From assembly GCA_021848825.1 (NCBI GenBank), contig JAJZTQ010000001.1, positions 236,115 to 300,114 on the forward strand: DNA of 64,000 bases. The letters run 5' to 3'. The position numbers were made by a program, and so were the translations under genes. Below, in pieces: positions 17,247 to 26,848 of this stretch. The DNA comes from Pseudomonadota bacterium. GTDB taxonomy: Bacteria; Pseudomonadota; Gammaproteobacteria; Burkholderiales; JABEVD01. The notes under the pieces were generated by a model. That model was not told the origin of the DNA. It did not search any database and saw only the letters and a list, made by a program, of their open reading frames with translations. Each line of letters opens with the position of its first letter. The first letter of the stretch is position 1.

Positions 17247-19568
17247 TTAAAATACGTTGCCAAGCATGAACTGGAACCGCTGGATGTTATCCAGAGGCTG
17301 GGGATTGATCGGCTGGGCAATACTGAATTTCAGCGGTCCGACAGGAGAAATCCATGTCAATGCCACCCCCGCAGCATACCTCAAACCGCCGCCCTGGAGG
17401 GGGACCTGGCTGTCTCCGTAAACCTGTCCGCCGTCGACGAAGGTGGAGAGCCTGACGGAATTCTTGTCCTTGATGCCCGGCATCGGGAAATAGATTTCGC
17501 CGCTGACCGTGACGACCTTGTTGCCGCCTATCGGTTCATAATAGATGTCTTTGGGGCCCAGCGAATTGATGTCATAACCCCTGACCGAACCCACCCCGCC
17601 GGCATAGAAATTGTCGAAGAAGGGCAATGGCTTGCCGCCATATCCGCCGCCCACCCCGACCATGCCGTTGAGCATCAGGGTGAAATCCTTGTAGAGCGTA
17701 TGGAACCACATGTCCTGGGTTGTGACCTTGTAATACTTCAGCGAACCGCCGGGTAGCCCCATTTCGGTATAGGCGCTCACCATGCTGCCCTCAGTCGGGA
17801 AGAAGGCGTTGTTCCGGGTATCCCTCGACCAGCCTATGGTTCCCTTTACCGTGGTGTTGTAGCTGCCGAACTGCTGGATGAACTGCGAGTAGATCGGCGA
17901 GGTGTAGATCGGATAGAGCGCGGTGTAATACGGATAGAGGGCCGCATAGTTGGTCAGGACGATGCTCGTTTCCTCCAGCGCCAGACCGTAGTGGATCACA
18001 TCGTTGTCGGTCACGGGAACGCCAAGCCTCACCCCTGCGCCGGTGGTGCTGGTCTGATATTGTCCCAGCATCAGGGCGGAAGGATTGATGTCTCGTTTGT
18101 AAAGGTCGTATCCGAGGCTGGTTCCTGCATCGGTGTAATAAGGATTGGTGAAGGACAGCGAAATGATCCTGTTCAATATGCTGGTATTGACCGATATCGA
18201 GGCCTGGTTCCCGGTGCCGAAGATGTTGTTCTCGGAAACGGAACCGGTGAGTATCAGGCCCTCGGCGCTGGCGAAGCCCGCCCCGACCGAGATGTTCCCG
18301 GTCGGCCGCTCGGTCACGCTCATGTTGAGATCGACCTGATCATTCGTTCCGATCACTGCAGGCGTTTCGATATTGGTTTCTGAAAAATAACCCAGCCTGT
18401 CCACGCGGTCCTTCGATTCCTTGATCTTCTGACCCATGTACCAGCCGCCCTCCATCTGCCTGAATTCGCGCCTGACGACTTCGTCCCTTGTCCGGGTATT
18501 GCCGCTGATGTTGATTCGCCTGACATAGACCCTGTGTCCGGGATCGATCGAGAAGGTGAACGTCGCGGTGTGATGCTTCTTGTCGAGATCCGGAAGCGCA
18601 TTGACATTCGCAAAGGCATAGCCTTCGTCCCCAAGGCGGTCGCTGATATGCTTGATGCCGTCTGTCACCTTCTCCCTGTTGAAGATGTCTCCTGCCTGGA
18701 TGTCGACGATCTTCCTGAGATCGGCCTCGGGAATCAGCTTGTCTCCTGCGAACTTGATGCCGCTGATCGTGTATTTCGGCCCTTCGGTGATGATGATGGT
18801 GATGTAGATGTCTTTCTTGTCAGGCGTGATCGAGACATTGATCGAATTGATCGCGAATTCGAGATAGCCCCTGTTCTGGTAATAGGCGCGCAGCTTCTCC
18901 TCGTCGGCAGCAAGCTTGTTTCTGGAATACTTGTCGTCGTCGGTGATCCAGGAAAGCCAGTTGGGCGTGGAAAGGGAAAAAAGATTGAGCAGGTCCTTTT
19001 CCCTGAAATCGTGATTGCCGATGATCTCGATTTTGTGGATCTTGGCCACCTCCCCCTCCGTGATGTTGAAGCTCACCGCAACGCGGTTGCGCTCCAGAGG
19101 CGTCACCGTGTCCTCGATCTTCACCGCGTAATGGCCGCGGCCGACATATTGCCGCTTCAGTTCCTGGACTGCCTTGTCGAGCAGCGACCTGTCGAGAATG
19201 CGGGATTCGGCAAGCCCGATCTGCTTCAATCCCTTCTTCAGGTCATCCTTCTTGATTTCCTTCGCGCCGTTGATCTCGATCGAGCCGATCGCAGGGCGCT
19301 CCTCCACCACGACGATCAGGGTATTGCCTTCGGCCTCGATGCGGATATCCTTGAAAAAACCGGTGGCATAAAGCGCCTTGATCGCCTGAACGGACTTCTC
19401 GTCGTCCATGGTATCGCCGACCTTGACAGGAAGATAGCTGAACACCGTTCCGGGCTCGGTGCGCTGTATGCCCTCGACCTTGATATTCTTCACGACGAAA
19501 GGCGTTATCGCAAATGCCGAGCTTGCGTAAAGACCTGAAAGAATTGCCACCAAGTATTTTAATTTCAT
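17247..19568 (-). CDS. bamA: Outer membrane assembly factor BamA
   Basis: A 773-residue Omp85 protein, the core of the BAM machine that inserts beta-barrels. A signal peptide (MKLKYLVAILSGLYASSAFA) precedes five POTRA domains (about 23-420), starting FVVKNIKVEGIQRTEPGTVFSYLPVKVGD. The barrel follows and ends in QRFQFMLGNVF, with the C-terminal aromatic of the beta-signal. VRGYD in the barrel is the conserved lid-loop motif. One extracellular loop carries a tandem 7-residue duplication, ALYPYYT-ALYPIYT. It is three bases after rseP and upstream of skp, the usual order. Confidence 0.97.
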   Translation of the reverse strand: MKLKYLVAILSGLYASSAFAITPFVVKNIKVEGIQRTEPGTVFSYLPVKVGDTMDDEKSVQAIKALYATGFFKDIRIEAEGNTLIVVVEERPAIGSIEINGAKEIKKDDLKKGLKQIGLAESRILDRSLLDKAVQELKRQYVGRGHYAVKIEDTVTPLERNRVAVSFNITEGEVAKIHKIEIIGNHDFREKDLLNLFSLSTPNWLSWITDDDKYSRNKLAADEEKLRAYYQNRGYLEFAINSINVSITPDKKDIYITIIITEGPKYTISGIKFAGDKLIPEADLRKIVDIQAGDIFNREKVTDGIKHISDRLGDEGYAFANVNALPDLDKKHHTATFTFSIDPGHRVYVRRINISGNTRTRDEVVRREFRQMEGGWYMGQKIKESKDRVDRLGYFSETNIETPAVIGTNDQVDLNMSVTERPTGNISVGAGFASAEGLILTGSVSENNIFGTGNQASISVNTSILNRIISLSFTNPYYTDAGTSLGYDLYKRDINPSALMLGQYQTSTTGAGVRLGVPVTDNDVIHYGLALEETSIVLTNYAALYPYYTALYPIYTSPIYSQFIQQFGSYNTTVKGTIGWSRDTRNNAFFPTEGSMVSAYTEMGLPGGSLKYYKVTTQDMWFHTLYKDFTLMLNGMVGVGGGYGGKPLPFFDNFYAGGVGSVRGYDINSLGPKDIYYEPIGGNKVVTVSGEIYFPMPGIKDKNSVRLSTFVDGGQVYGDSQVPLQGGGLRYAAGVALTWISPVGPLKFSIAQPINPQPLDNIQRFQFMLGNVF
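17901..17942 (-). repeat. 21-bp tandem duplication in a BamA loop
   Basis: Two adjacent 21-base units (17901-17921 and 17922-17942) match at 17 of 21 positions by my count and encode ALYPIYT and ALYPYYT. The following SPIYSQF looks like a decayed third copy. It falls in the barrel half, probably in a surface loop. Confidence 0.75.
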
Positions 19569-19571
19569 TGT

Positions 19572-20927
19572 TCAGCCGGTAATCAGACGGTGTAGATCAT
19601 TGTATATAGCCAGGGCCATCAGCGAAAAAAGCAGAACTATCCCAACCTGCTGACCGACCTCCATGGCCTTTTCCGGAAGGGGCTTGCCTCTTATGATTTC
19701 GGCCATATAATACATCAAATGCCCCCCGTCCAAAACTGGAACGGGCAACAAATTCAATACCCCCAGGCTGATGCTGATGAGTGCGAGGAAGCTGAGATAG
19801 GCGAAAGGACCTATTCTGGCCGATTGTCCGGCATAGTCGGCGATCGTGATCGGACCGCCTATGTTCTTGACCGAAATTTTCCCCAGGAACATTTCCCCAA
19901 GCATTTTCAGTGTCAGAGCCGAAGTCTCCCAGGTCTTGTCGACCGCGTGAAGCATGGCGTCAATCGGGCCGTATCGCACTACTGTGAAAAGCTTGTCCAT
20001 CTTGCTTTGGTCGATTCTCGCCGCGATGCCGATCTTGCCGACTTCCTCGCCTTTCTCCCTTGCTGTCTCCGGCAAAACGGTAAAATGCACGAGAGATCCC
20101 TGTCGCGAGGCTTCGATATCGAGCGGTCTCGAACCGTTCTTCCGTATGGTTTGCGCCAATTCATCCCATGTTTCCACGCTCTTGCCGTTGAGCGCGACGA
20201 TCCTGTCGCCCGCCTTCAATCCGGCGCGATCGGCAGGGCCGCCCTGCACCACTTCGCCCACGACAGAAGGCATGGCAAACCTGGGGGGCTCGAAACCGAG
20301 ATCCGAGAGGAAATCCTTGCTGTCTATATCAGCGTGGCCGAGATCCAGCCTGTGCACCACGATATGTCCCTGATCGCTTGCGGTGATCGGGATTTCTCCC
20401 TTTTTCATGGCCTGACCGATCAGGATCCAGCGTGCTTCGTCCCAGGTTCTGACGGCTTGATGATCGACCTCCAGAAGCGTCTCGCCTGCCTTGAATCCTG
20501 CGAGTGCTGCGGCTGTTTCAGTCTTGACGGGGCCCAATACCGGCTTCATGCCCGGGATGCCGTGCATGAAAAGTATCCAGTAGAGCAGCACCGCGAGCAG
20601 CAGATTGGAAGAGGGACCGGCGAGCACGACAGCGAACCGCTTGTACACGGATTGCCTGTTGAAGGCGCGGTCAGCCTCTTCGGCTGCCACCTCCCCTTCC
20701 CGCTCGTCCAGCATCTTGACATAGCCGCCTATCGGAAATGCAGCGATCGACCATTCCGTGCGATCTTTTCCTATTTTTCTGGTGAAAAGGGGCTTTCCGA
20801 ACCCGACGGAAAAGCGCAATACCTTGACCCCGCACGATATCGCGACGAGATAGTGCCCAAGTTCATGGACGACGATGAGAATGCCCAATGCGAGCACGAA
20901 TGCGAAAAGCGTGAAAAGCATGCTCAT
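19572..20927 (-). CDS. rseP: RIP metalloprotease RseP (site-2 protease)
   Basis: A 451-residue inner-membrane zinc protease that performs the second cut of anti-sigma-E factors. HELGH (residues 21-25) lies in the first transmembrane helix. There is a GYVK loop, two PDZ domains (about 110-290, with GPADRAGLKAGDRIVALNGKSV) and the third zinc ligand in NLLPVPVLDGGHL near the C-terminus. The start ATG 20927 overlaps the dxr stop (ATGA). Placement between dxr and bamA is standard, consistent with envelope-stress control of the block, although no sigma-E promoter was identified. Confidence 0.96.
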   Translation of the reverse strand: MSMLFTLFAFVLALGILIVVHELGHYLVAISCGVKVLRFSVGFGKPLFTRKIGKDRTEWSIAAFPIGGYVKMLDEREGEVAAEEADRAFNRQSVYKRFAVVLAGPSSNLLLAVLLYWILFMHGIPGMKPVLGPVKTETAAALAGFKAGETLLEVDHQAVRTWDEARWILIGQAMKKGEIPITASDQGHIVVHRLDLGHADIDSKDFLSDLGFEPPRFAMPSVVGEVVQGGPADRAGLKAGDRIVALNGKSVETWDELAQTIRKNGSRPLDIEASRQGSLVHFTVLPETAREKGEEVGKIGIAARIDQSKMDKLFTVVRYGPIDAMLHAVDKTWETSALTLKMLGEMFLGKISVKNIGGPITIADYAGQSARIGPFAYLSFLALISISLGVLNLLPVPVLDGGHLMYYMAEIIRGKPLPEKAMEVGQQVGIVLLFSLMALAIYNDLHRLITG

Positions 20928-22090
20928 GAAAGTTGCCTTTCCGCAAAAGCCCTCGCCATGCCATCCATCTTCAGCGCATCCTCGAGCGAATTCATGGGAT
21001 TCGAGCCAAGCTCATCCAGCGTGCCCTCGATCAATCCGGAAATGTCTACGAAGCGTATCTTTTCCTCGAGAAAAGACTGGACGGCGATCTCGTTTGCGGC
21101 ATTCAATACCGTGGGCGCAGCGCCCCCCGCCTTCAAAGCCTGGAATGCGAGTCCGAGACAGGGAAATCTGGAAAAATCGGGTTCCTCGAAATGAAGGGCA
21201 CCTGTCCTGCAAAGATCGAGCGGCATGACGCCAGACGAAATCCTTTCCGGAAATCCGAGAGCGTGCGCAATGGGCGTGCGCATGTCCGGGTTGCCGAGCT
21301 GCGCGATGATCGAACCATCTATGTATTCGACCATCGAATGGATGATGCTTTCCGGATGGACGACTACCCTGATCTGATCGGCATCGGCATTGAAAAGCCA
21401 GTGCGCTTCGATCACTTCCAGCCCCTTGTTCATCATCGTAGCCGAATCGACAGAAATTTTCCTGCCCATCACCCAGTTCGGATGCCTGCATGCGTCGTCA
21501 GGCGTGACATGCTCGAGCTCTTCGATCGAACGCTTTCTGAAAGGGCCGCCCGAGGCTGTCAGCAGCAGGCTTCTTATTCCCTTCATGTCCCGCCCGTAGC
21601 CTGCCGGCAGAGACTGGAAAATGGCGTTGTGTTCGCTGTCTATCGGCAGCAGCACGGCATTGTTTTCCCTCACCGCATCCATGAAAATCCTGCCTGTCAT
21701 AACAAGCGTTTCCTTGTTTGCGAGCAGTATTCTCTTTCCGGCTTTCGCCGCCGCCAGCGCAGGACGCATGCCCGCAGCCCCGACGATGGCCGCCATCACC
21801 GTATCCACTTCGGGCGCCGATGCGATCGCTTCCAGTTCGGAGATGCCGCATCCCACTTCTGTTTCAAGCCCAGCCTCCACGACTTTCCGCTTCAACATTT
21901 CAGCGCCATATTCGTCGAGCATGACTGCATGCCTCGGCCTGAATGCCATGCACTGGGCAAACAGCGCATCCACGCTGGTATTCGCGCTCAGCGCATGAAT
22001 ATCGAATCTTTCCGGGTGGCGGGCGATGACATCCAGCGTGCTCTGCCCGATGCTGCCCGTGGATCCCAGTATCGTGATTTTCTTTCTCAT
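20924..22090 (-). CDS. dxr: 1-deoxy-D-xylulose 5-phosphate reductoisomerase
   Basis: A 388-residue enzyme of the MEP isoprenoid pathway that converts DXP to MEP with NADPH. The Rossmann start KKITILGSTGSIGQSTLDVI is followed by LLANKETLVMTG and SEHNAIFQ (metal and substrate site), the flexible loop region HPNWVMGRKISVDSATMMNKGLEVIEA and the C-terminal domain. It overlaps cdsA and rseP by 4 bases. It supplies precursors for undecaprenyl phosphate made by UppS, encoded two genes upstream. Confidence 0.97.
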   Translation of the reverse strand: MRKKITILGSTGSIGQSTLDVIARHPERFDIHALSANTSVDALFAQCMAFRPRHAVMLDEYGAEMLKRKVVEAGLETEVGCGISELEAIASAPEVDTVMAAIVGAAGMRPALAAAKAGKRILLANKETLVMTGRIFMDAVRENNAVLLPIDSEHNAIFQSLPAGYGRDMKGIRSLLLTASGGPFRKRSIEELEHVTPDDACRHPNWVMGRKISVDSATMMNKGLEVIEAHWLFNADADQIRVVVHPESIIHSMVEYIDGSIIAQLGNPDMRTPIAHALGFPERISSGVMPLDLCRTGALHFEEPDFSRFPCLGLAFQALKAGGAAPTVLNAANEIAVQSFLEEKIRFVDISGLIEGTLDELGSNPMNSLEDALKMDGMARAFAERQLS

Positions 22091-22899
22091 GACATGAATT
22101 GCGTGAGCATCAATCCAAGCGCTGCAAGGGGAAGCGCTGCGGTCATGCTGTCTATTCGGTCCAGGATTCCCCCATGTCCGGGCAGGATGTTCCCGCTATC
22201 CTTGAGGCCCGCGTTTCGCTTCAGCTGGGATTCGAAGAGATCGCCGACGATGCTGAATCCCATCAGCAGCAGCGAACAGGGAATCAGCCAGAAGGGTCCG
22301 ATAGCAAGCGATGCGGTATCGCCGAAGAAGATCAGGGCCCAGGCATAAACCGCCACCGCAGCTGACGCGCCTGCCACCCCTTCCCAGGTCTTTCCCGGGC
22401 TGATCAGGGGAGCGAGCTTGTGCTCTCCGAAAAGCCTGCCGCTGAAATAGGCGGAAGTATCAGCGATCCAGACTACCGCCATCACGCCAAAGAGGAGCCA
22501 GGGCCCATGCAGCCTCAAATCGATGAGAGCGAGCCAGGTCGGCATCAGCACTATCCATCCCACCATCGCCATGACAAAAGGGTTTCTTACATGCCATCCG
22601 AGCGCGAGCCAGAGAGGCACGACGATCAGCCAGAACAATGCGGAGGCGAGGTAGAAGTAGAGTATGTTGGAAGCATCCGTATGGATCAGCCAGAGCATGA
22701 ATACCGAGAGCAGAAAAGTCATCATCGGATAGACGTCGGCATAGCCTTTCGGGAAACCGGCCAGTCTGACCCATTCCCTGGAAGCAAGGATGGAAACGGC
22801 CATCGTCACGGCAATCCATGCCGGATCGGGAAGAAAAAAAAGCGCGCCCAGGAAAAGCGGAATCAGTACGATCGCTGTCAGTATCCTGGTTTTAAGCAT
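22087..22899 (-). CDS. cdsA: Phosphatidate cytidylyltransferase
   Basis: A 270-residue polytopic membrane enzyme that makes CDP-diacylglycerol for phospholipid synthesis. About seven or eight hydrophobic helices are visible. Near the C-terminus is the CDP-diglyceride synthetase signature region: SIVGDLFESQLKRNAGLKDSG, then LPGHGGILDRIDSM. I start it at ATG 22899, inside the last codons of uppS (8-base overlap); the open frame to 23040 adds 47 residues with no membrane-protein character. It is coupled to dxr by a 4-base overlap. Confidence 0.95.
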   Translation of the reverse strand: MLKTRILTAIVLIPLFLGALFFLPDPAWIAVTMAVSILASREWVRLAGFPKGYADVYPMMTFLLSVFMLWLIHTDASNILYFYLASALFWLIVVPLWLALGWHVRNPFVMAMVGWIVLMPTWLALIDLRLHGPWLLFGVMAVVWIADTSAYFSGRLFGEHKLAPLISPGKTWEGVAGASAAVAVYAWALIFFGDTASLAIGPFWLIPCSLLLMGFSIVGDLFESQLKRNAGLKDSGNILPGHGGILDRIDSMTAALPLAALGLMLTQFMS

Positions 22900-23656
22900 T
22901 GTTGGGCAGAGGATGAAGCTGCTCGCTGGTTCTGCCGAATCTGCGCTCTCTGGACTGATACGACTTGATCGCGAGATCGAGGGCAGGTGAATCGAAGTCA
23001 GGCCACAAGGTGTCGGTGAAATAGAGTTCGGCATAGGCAAGCTGCCACAGCAGGAAGTTGCTGATCCTCTTCTCTCCTCCCGTCCTGATGAAAAGATCGG
23101 GTTCAGGCGCGTAACTCATGGCAAGATAGGGGGAAAGATCGTTCTCGCCGAATCCCTTGGCCAGTTCCGGATGATCTTCGAGCATCCGCGACACCGCCTG
23201 CATGATGTCCCATCTCCCGCCGTAATTGGCTGCCATGGTGAAGGTCAGCCCGGAATTGGCGCTCGTGAGGGATTCCGCATCCCTGATGAGTCTCACCAGT
23301 TTGGCATCGAAGGGGGCGAGATCACCGATCACCCTGAATCTCAGGTTGTCCTTGTGGATCTGTTCGATTTCACGCTCCAGGGCGCTGTAGAAAAGCGTCA
23401 TCAGGAACGAGACTTCGTCCTTCGGCCTTCTCCAGTTTTCCGAGCTGAAGGCAAAAAAAGTGAGGTATTCGACGCCCAGCTCGACGCAATGCCTGATGGT
23501 GTTGCGGACGCTTTTCACGCCGCGCTGATGTCCGGCGACCCTGGGCATCATGCGCTGCTTCGCCCATCTGCCGTTGCCGTCCATGATGATCGCGATATGC
23601 GACGGAACAGCCTTGACTACCGGAATTTCGCGAGTCGAACTTTGGAATTGGGCCAT
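22892..23656 (-). CDS. uppS: Undecaprenyl diphosphate synthase
   Basis: A 254-residue cis-prenyltransferase that builds the C55 lipid carrier for peptidoglycan and LPS. The catalytic Asp26 is in IAIIMDGNGRWA. Other signatures are GHQRGVKSVRN, TFFAFSSENWRRP, MAANYGGRWDI and PEPDLFIRTGGEKRISNFLLWQLAYAELYF. The start ATG 23656 overlaps the frr stop (TGATG). The frr-uppS-cdsA order is widely conserved. Confidence 0.97.
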   Translation of the reverse strand: MAQFQSSTREIPVVKAVPSHIAIIMDGNGRWAKQRMMPRVAGHQRGVKSVRNTIRHCVELGVEYLTFFAFSSENWRRPKDEVSFLMTLFYSALEREIEQIHKDNLRFRVIGDLAPFDAKLVRLIRDAESLTSANSGLTFTMAANYGGRWDIMQAVSRMLEDHPELAKGFGENDLSPYLAMSYAPEPDLFIRTGGEKRISNFLLWQLAYAELYFTDTLWPDFDSPALDLAIKSYQSRERRFGRTSEQLHPLPNNA

Positions 23657-24213
23657 CAGACTGCCAGCAGATCAGCTTCTTTCGCCTGCAATGCCTTGTC
23701 GACTTCGGCGATATACCTGTCCGTCAGTTTTTGTATTTCTTCCTGTGCCCGCCTTTCCTCGTCTTCGGAAATGACCTTGTCCTTGACGAGATCCTTGAGC
23801 GAGGAATTGGCGTCTCTCCTGATGTTCCTGATTGCCACTCTGGCATTTTCCGCTTCCCCCTTCACCACCTTGATGAGATCGCGCCGCCGTTCTTCGGTGA
23901 GCATCGGCATGGGGACGCGGACGACTTCTCCGACTGTCGAGGGATTGAGGCCGAGATCGGAATCCCTGATCGCCTTTTCGATCTGGGCAAGCATCTTCTT
24001 TTCCCATGGCGAAACGCCTATGGTTCTCGAATCGAGCAGATTCACGTTGGCGACCTGGCTGATCGGCGTCGGATTGCCGTAATAGTCAACCATGACATGA
24101 TCGAGTATCCCGGCATGCGCCCTTCCGGTTCTGACTTTCGAAAAATCGACCTTGAGGGCTTCCAGGGCCTTTCCCATTCTTTGTTCGGCAGATTTCTTGA
24201 CTTCACCCAACAT
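23656..24213 (-). CDS. frr: Ribosome recycling factor
   Basis: A 185-residue protein that, with EF-G, splits post-termination ribosomes. The three-helix-bundle pattern is clear: [56 protein letters not shown], then [29 protein letters not shown] and the C-terminal helix. The length is exactly that of E. coli RRF. It lies 24 bases after pyrH. Confidence 0.98.
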   Translation of the reverse strand: MLGEVKKSAEQRMGKALEALKVDFSKVRTGRAHAGILDHVMVDYYGNPTPISQVANVNLLDSRTIGVSPWEKKMLAQIEKAIRDSDLGLNPSTVGEVVRVPMPMLTEERRRDLIKVVKGEAENARVAIRNIRRDANSSLKDLVKDKVISEDEERRAQEEIQKLTDRYIAEVDKALQAKEADLLAV

Positions 24214-24237
24214 TTTCGCGCTTTCCTCTGCAGAAAA

Positions 24238-24954
24238 TCAGCAGTATACCAGAGTCCCTTCGTCCTCCCCGAGCACAACCCGCTTCAGGGCGGAAGGTTT
24301 GAATATGCTGAACACATTCACGTTCATGTTCTGATCCCTGCACAAGGCCAGTGCCGTTGCGTCCATGACCTTCAGGTTCTTCACGATCGCCTCGTCGAAA
24401 CTCAGTCTCTGGTAACGCATGGCTTCCGGATTGGTGACCGGATCGTCGGTATAAACGCCGTCGACCTTGGTCGCTTTCAGCACGATGTCGACATTCATTT
24501 CCATCCCCCTCAGGGCCGCAGCGGTGTCCGTGGTGAAGAATGGATTGCCCGTTCCTGCTGCGAAAACGACGACCTTGCCTTCCTCGAGGTAGCGCATCGC
24601 CTTGCCCCGGATATAGGGTTCGACAACCTGCTCGATGTTGAGCGCGGACTGCACCCGGCAGGCAAGACCGACGCCCCTCATCGCATCCTGAAGCGCGAGC
24701 GCGTTCATGACGGTTGCCATCATGCCCATGTAGTCGGCTGTCGCCCTGTCCATTCCGGCAGCGCCCAGGGCGACCCCCCTGAAAATATTGCCGCCGCCTA
24801 TGACGACGCCCACCTGTACGCCGAGTTCGACGACTTCCTTGATCTCGGAAACAATGCGCGCAATGGTGGGACGGTTGATGCCGTAGCTGTCATCCCCCAT
24901 CAGCGCCTCCCCGCTCAGTTTGAGCAGGATGCGCCTGTAGGCCGGCACCGTCAA
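24238..24954 (-). CDS. pyrH: UMP kinase
   Basis: A 238-residue bacterial-type hexameric UMP kinase (UMP to UDP). [15 protein letters not shown] at the N-terminus, [31 protein letters not shown] and [13 protein letters not shown] are all diagnostic. I accept the TTG start at 24954, which overlaps the tsf stop (TTGA); GTG 24948 is an alternative two codons in. tsf-pyrH-frr is the usual order. Confidence 0.96.
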   Translation of the reverse strand: MTVPAYRRILLKLSGEALMGDDSYGINRPTIARIVSEIKEVVELGVQVGVVIGGGNIFRGVALGAAGMDRATADYMGMMATVMNALALQDAMRGVGLACRVQSALNIEQVVEPYIRGKAMRYLEEGKVVVFAAGTGNPFFTTDTAAALRGMEMNVDIVLKATKVDGVYTDDPVTNPEAMRYQRLSFDEAIVKNLKVMDATALALCRDQNMNVNVFSIFKPSALKRVVLGEDEGTLVYC

Positions 24955-25832
24955 GATTGCCCCACCTGGGCCATCACTTCAGCCACGAAATCGGTAGCCG
25001 CCTTTTCTATTCCCTCGCCCACGATGAACATCTTGAAGGCATTGACCTTGGCCTTCTTCGATGCAAGCAGCTTTTCGACAGTCTGATCCGGATCCTTCAC
25101 GAAAGGCTGGCCAAGCAGGGTGATTTCGGCGAGATACTTGGCGATCCTGCCATCCACCATCTTCTCCACGATATTGGCCGGCTTGCCGCTTTCAGCCGCC
25201 TGCGCCGTATAGATCTCGCGCTCTTTCGCAAGAAGTTCCGCTGGCACTTCTTCCTTGGAGACGCAGACCGGCTTGCTCGCCGCGATGTGCATGGCAAGAT
25301 CTTTGCCCAACTGCTCGTCTCCTCCTTCGTAATCGATGATCACGCCGATCTTCGATCCGTGAAGATATTGGGCGAGCTGTCCTGTCGTCTGGAAACGGCT
25401 CAGCCTTCTGACGTTGATATTCTCCCCGAGCTTCATCACGAGCGCCTGCCTTGCTTCCTCGACAGTCTTGCCATCCGGCATTGCGGAGCCGGAAAGCGCT
25501 TCCACGCCGGAAGGATTGGCGTTCGTCACGAATTCGGCGAGGGTCTTGGCAAAGGCGATGAAGTCCTGATTTTTCGCAACGAAATCCGTTTCGCAGTTGA
25601 TTTCGACGAGCGCACCCGTCTTTTTGTCGGCAGAGACGAAAACGCCTATCAGCCCTTCGGCGGCCACCCTTCCTGCAGCCTTGGAAGCCTTCGCGCCGCT
25701 CTTGATCCTGAGCAGGTCCTCAGCCGCCTTCATGTCGCCGTCCGTCTCGGTCAGCGCCTTCTTGCATTCCATCATGCCGAGCCCTGTCATCTCGCGCAGT
25801 TCCTTCACCATTCCCGCGGTGATTTCCGCCAT
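24951..25832 (-). CDS. tsf: Elongation factor Ts
   Basis: A 293-residue guanine-nucleotide exchange factor for EF-Tu. The N-terminal helical domain ([24 protein letters not shown]) is followed by the TDFVAKN motif ([14 protein letters not shown]) that contacts EF-Tu, and by the core and C-terminal modules. It is 57 bases downstream of rpsB, and that gap holds an intrinsic-terminator-like hairpin, so tsf is probably expressed by partial read-through. Confidence 0.98.
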   Translation of the reverse strand: MAEITAGMVKELREMTGLGMMECKKALTETDGDMKAAEDLLRIKSGAKASKAAGRVAAEGLIGVFVSADKKTGALVEINCETDFVAKNQDFIAFAKTLAEFVTNANPSGVEALSGSAMPDGKTVEEARQALVMKLGENINVRRLSRFQTTGQLAQYLHGSKIGVIIDYEGGDEQLGKDLAMHIAASKPVCVSKEEVPAELLAKEREIYTAQAAESGKPANIVEKMVDGRIAKYLAEITLLGQPFVKDPDQTVEKLLASKKAKVNAFKMFIVGEGIEKAATDFVAEVMAQVGQS

Positions 25833-25862
25833 TTCCTACACTCCCATTCAATTAAAAGTTCC

Positions 25863-25885
25863 AAAAAAAGGGGCTGGCGCCCCTT
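25863..25885 (-). terminator. Intrinsic terminator/attenuator between rpsB and tsf
   Basis: On the minus strand AAGGGGC pairs with GCCCCTT around a GCCA loop (25885-25868), and the run of Ts continues to 25863. The seven-base-pair stem plus T tract is a textbook intrinsic terminator, starting only a few bases after the rpsB stop. Because tsf and the essential genes beyond must be transcribed, it probably trims expression rather than ending the operon. Confidence 0.75.
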
Positions 25886-25889
25886 GTTT

Positions 25890-26633
25890 TCAGGATTGTG
25901 CATTCTCCGGGTCGCTGACCTCGACGAATTCGTCGGCCACCAGCTCCTGGATGACCTGGCTGCGTCCTTCCAGGATCGCATCCGCCACGCCTCTTGCATA
26001 AAGCCTTATCGCGCGGCTCGAGTCGTCGTTTCCAGGAATCACATAGGCCACGCCGTCCGTTGAATGATTGGTATCGACGACCCCGATTACCGGGATGCCG
26101 AGCTTCCCGGCTTCGACGATGGCGCCCTTCTGGTAGCCCACGTCGATCACGAAAATCGCATCAGGCAGTCCGGGCATGTCCTTGATCCCGCCAAGACTCC
26201 TTTCGAGCTTTTCGTATTCGCGATGAAGCTCCAGCGCTTCCTTTTTCGAAAGCCTGTCCGTCGTTCCATCCTGCATCATGGTTTCCATGTCCCTGAGGCG
26301 CTTGATCGACTGCTTGACCGTCTTGAAATTTGTCAGCATTCCGCCCAGCCAGCGATGATCGACATAGGGGCTGCCGCATCGCGACGCCTCTTCCTTGACG
26401 ATGTCGCGCGCCTGGCGCTTGGTGCCGACGAAAAGGATCGTTCCCTTGTTGGCCGCTATCTGGCGCAGATACTTCATCGCATCCTGATACATCGCCATCG
26501 TCTTTTCGAGATTGATGATGTGGATCTTGTTGCGATGCCCGAAGATGTAAGGGGCCATCTTGGGATTCCAGTAACGGGTCTGATGTCCGAAATGGACACC
26601 CGCTTCCAGCATTTGACGCATGGTTACAGACAT
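25890..26633 (-). CDS. rpsB: 30S ribosomal protein S2
   Basis: A 247-residue ribosomal protein, first gene of the 15.6-kb minus-strand run. [22 protein letters not shown] is the S2 start and [16 protein letters not shown] is a second signature; [33 protein letters not shown] follows. Its codon use is more CGC-rich for arginine than most of the window, as expected for a ribosomal protein. It has a good extended -10 promoter and a leader of about 100 bases with a GGGTT/AACCC stem. Confidence 0.98.
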   Translation of the reverse strand: MSVTMRQMLEAGVHFGHQTRYWNPKMAPYIFGHRNKIHIINLEKTMAMYQDAMKYLRQIAANKGTILFVGTKRQARDIVKEEASRCGSPYVDHRWLGGMLTNFKTVKQSIKRLRDMETMMQDGTTDRLSKKEALELHREYEKLERSLGGIKDMPGLPDAIFVIDVGYQKGAIVEAGKLGIPVIGVVDTNHSTDGVAYVIPGNDDSSRAIRLYARGVADAILEGRSQVIQELVADEFVEVSDPENAQS

Positions 26634-26735
26634 TGAATTTCTCCACTAGGGTTATGACTTCCACCCGCCTCGACAACCCAAAAAAGGCACCCTGAAGGAC
26701 GGATGTGCGAATTTCGGCCGTTCATTCGACCGAGA
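26634..26735 (-). promoter_or_regulatory. rpsB 5' leader, possible S2 autoregulatory RNA
   Basis: About 100 bases separate the predicted start from the rpsB ATG. On the minus strand GGGTT (26679-26675) can pair with AACCC (26653-26649) around a 21-base loop, just upstream of the GTGGAG ribosome-binding region. Autoregulatory S2 leaders are known in other proteobacteria; matching this one to that family is only a suggestion. Confidence 0.35.
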
Positions 26736-26740
26736 TCGCA

Positions 26741-26770
26741 ATTATATCATCCGGAACGCCTTTTCCTCAA
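26741..26770 (-). promoter_or_regulatory. Promoter of rpsB operon
   Basis: On the minus strand TTGAGG (26770-26765) is followed by an 18-base spacer and TATAAT (26746-26741), preceded by TGA to give an extended -10. This is the best sigma-70 promoter in front of the long minus-strand operon. Confidence 0.7.
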
Positions 26771-26848
26771 CAAAAACCGTCCGCCACGGATTGCCTTGGA
26801 GGCGACTATTCGATATCCTGAGTAATTTACAACGGTATAACATTGCAA

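Noticed and set aside
19719..22348. Very long plus-strand open frames (491 and 471 residues) opposite rseP, dxr and cdsA
   Set aside because: They are antisense shadows of well-identified genes. Their translations are low-complexity, Arg/His/Asp-rich, with no recognisable domain, and no ribosome-binding site was seen.
23731..25086. A 451-residue plus-strand open frame opposite frr, pyrH and tsf
   Set aside because: Antisense shadow of three overlapping, conserved genes.
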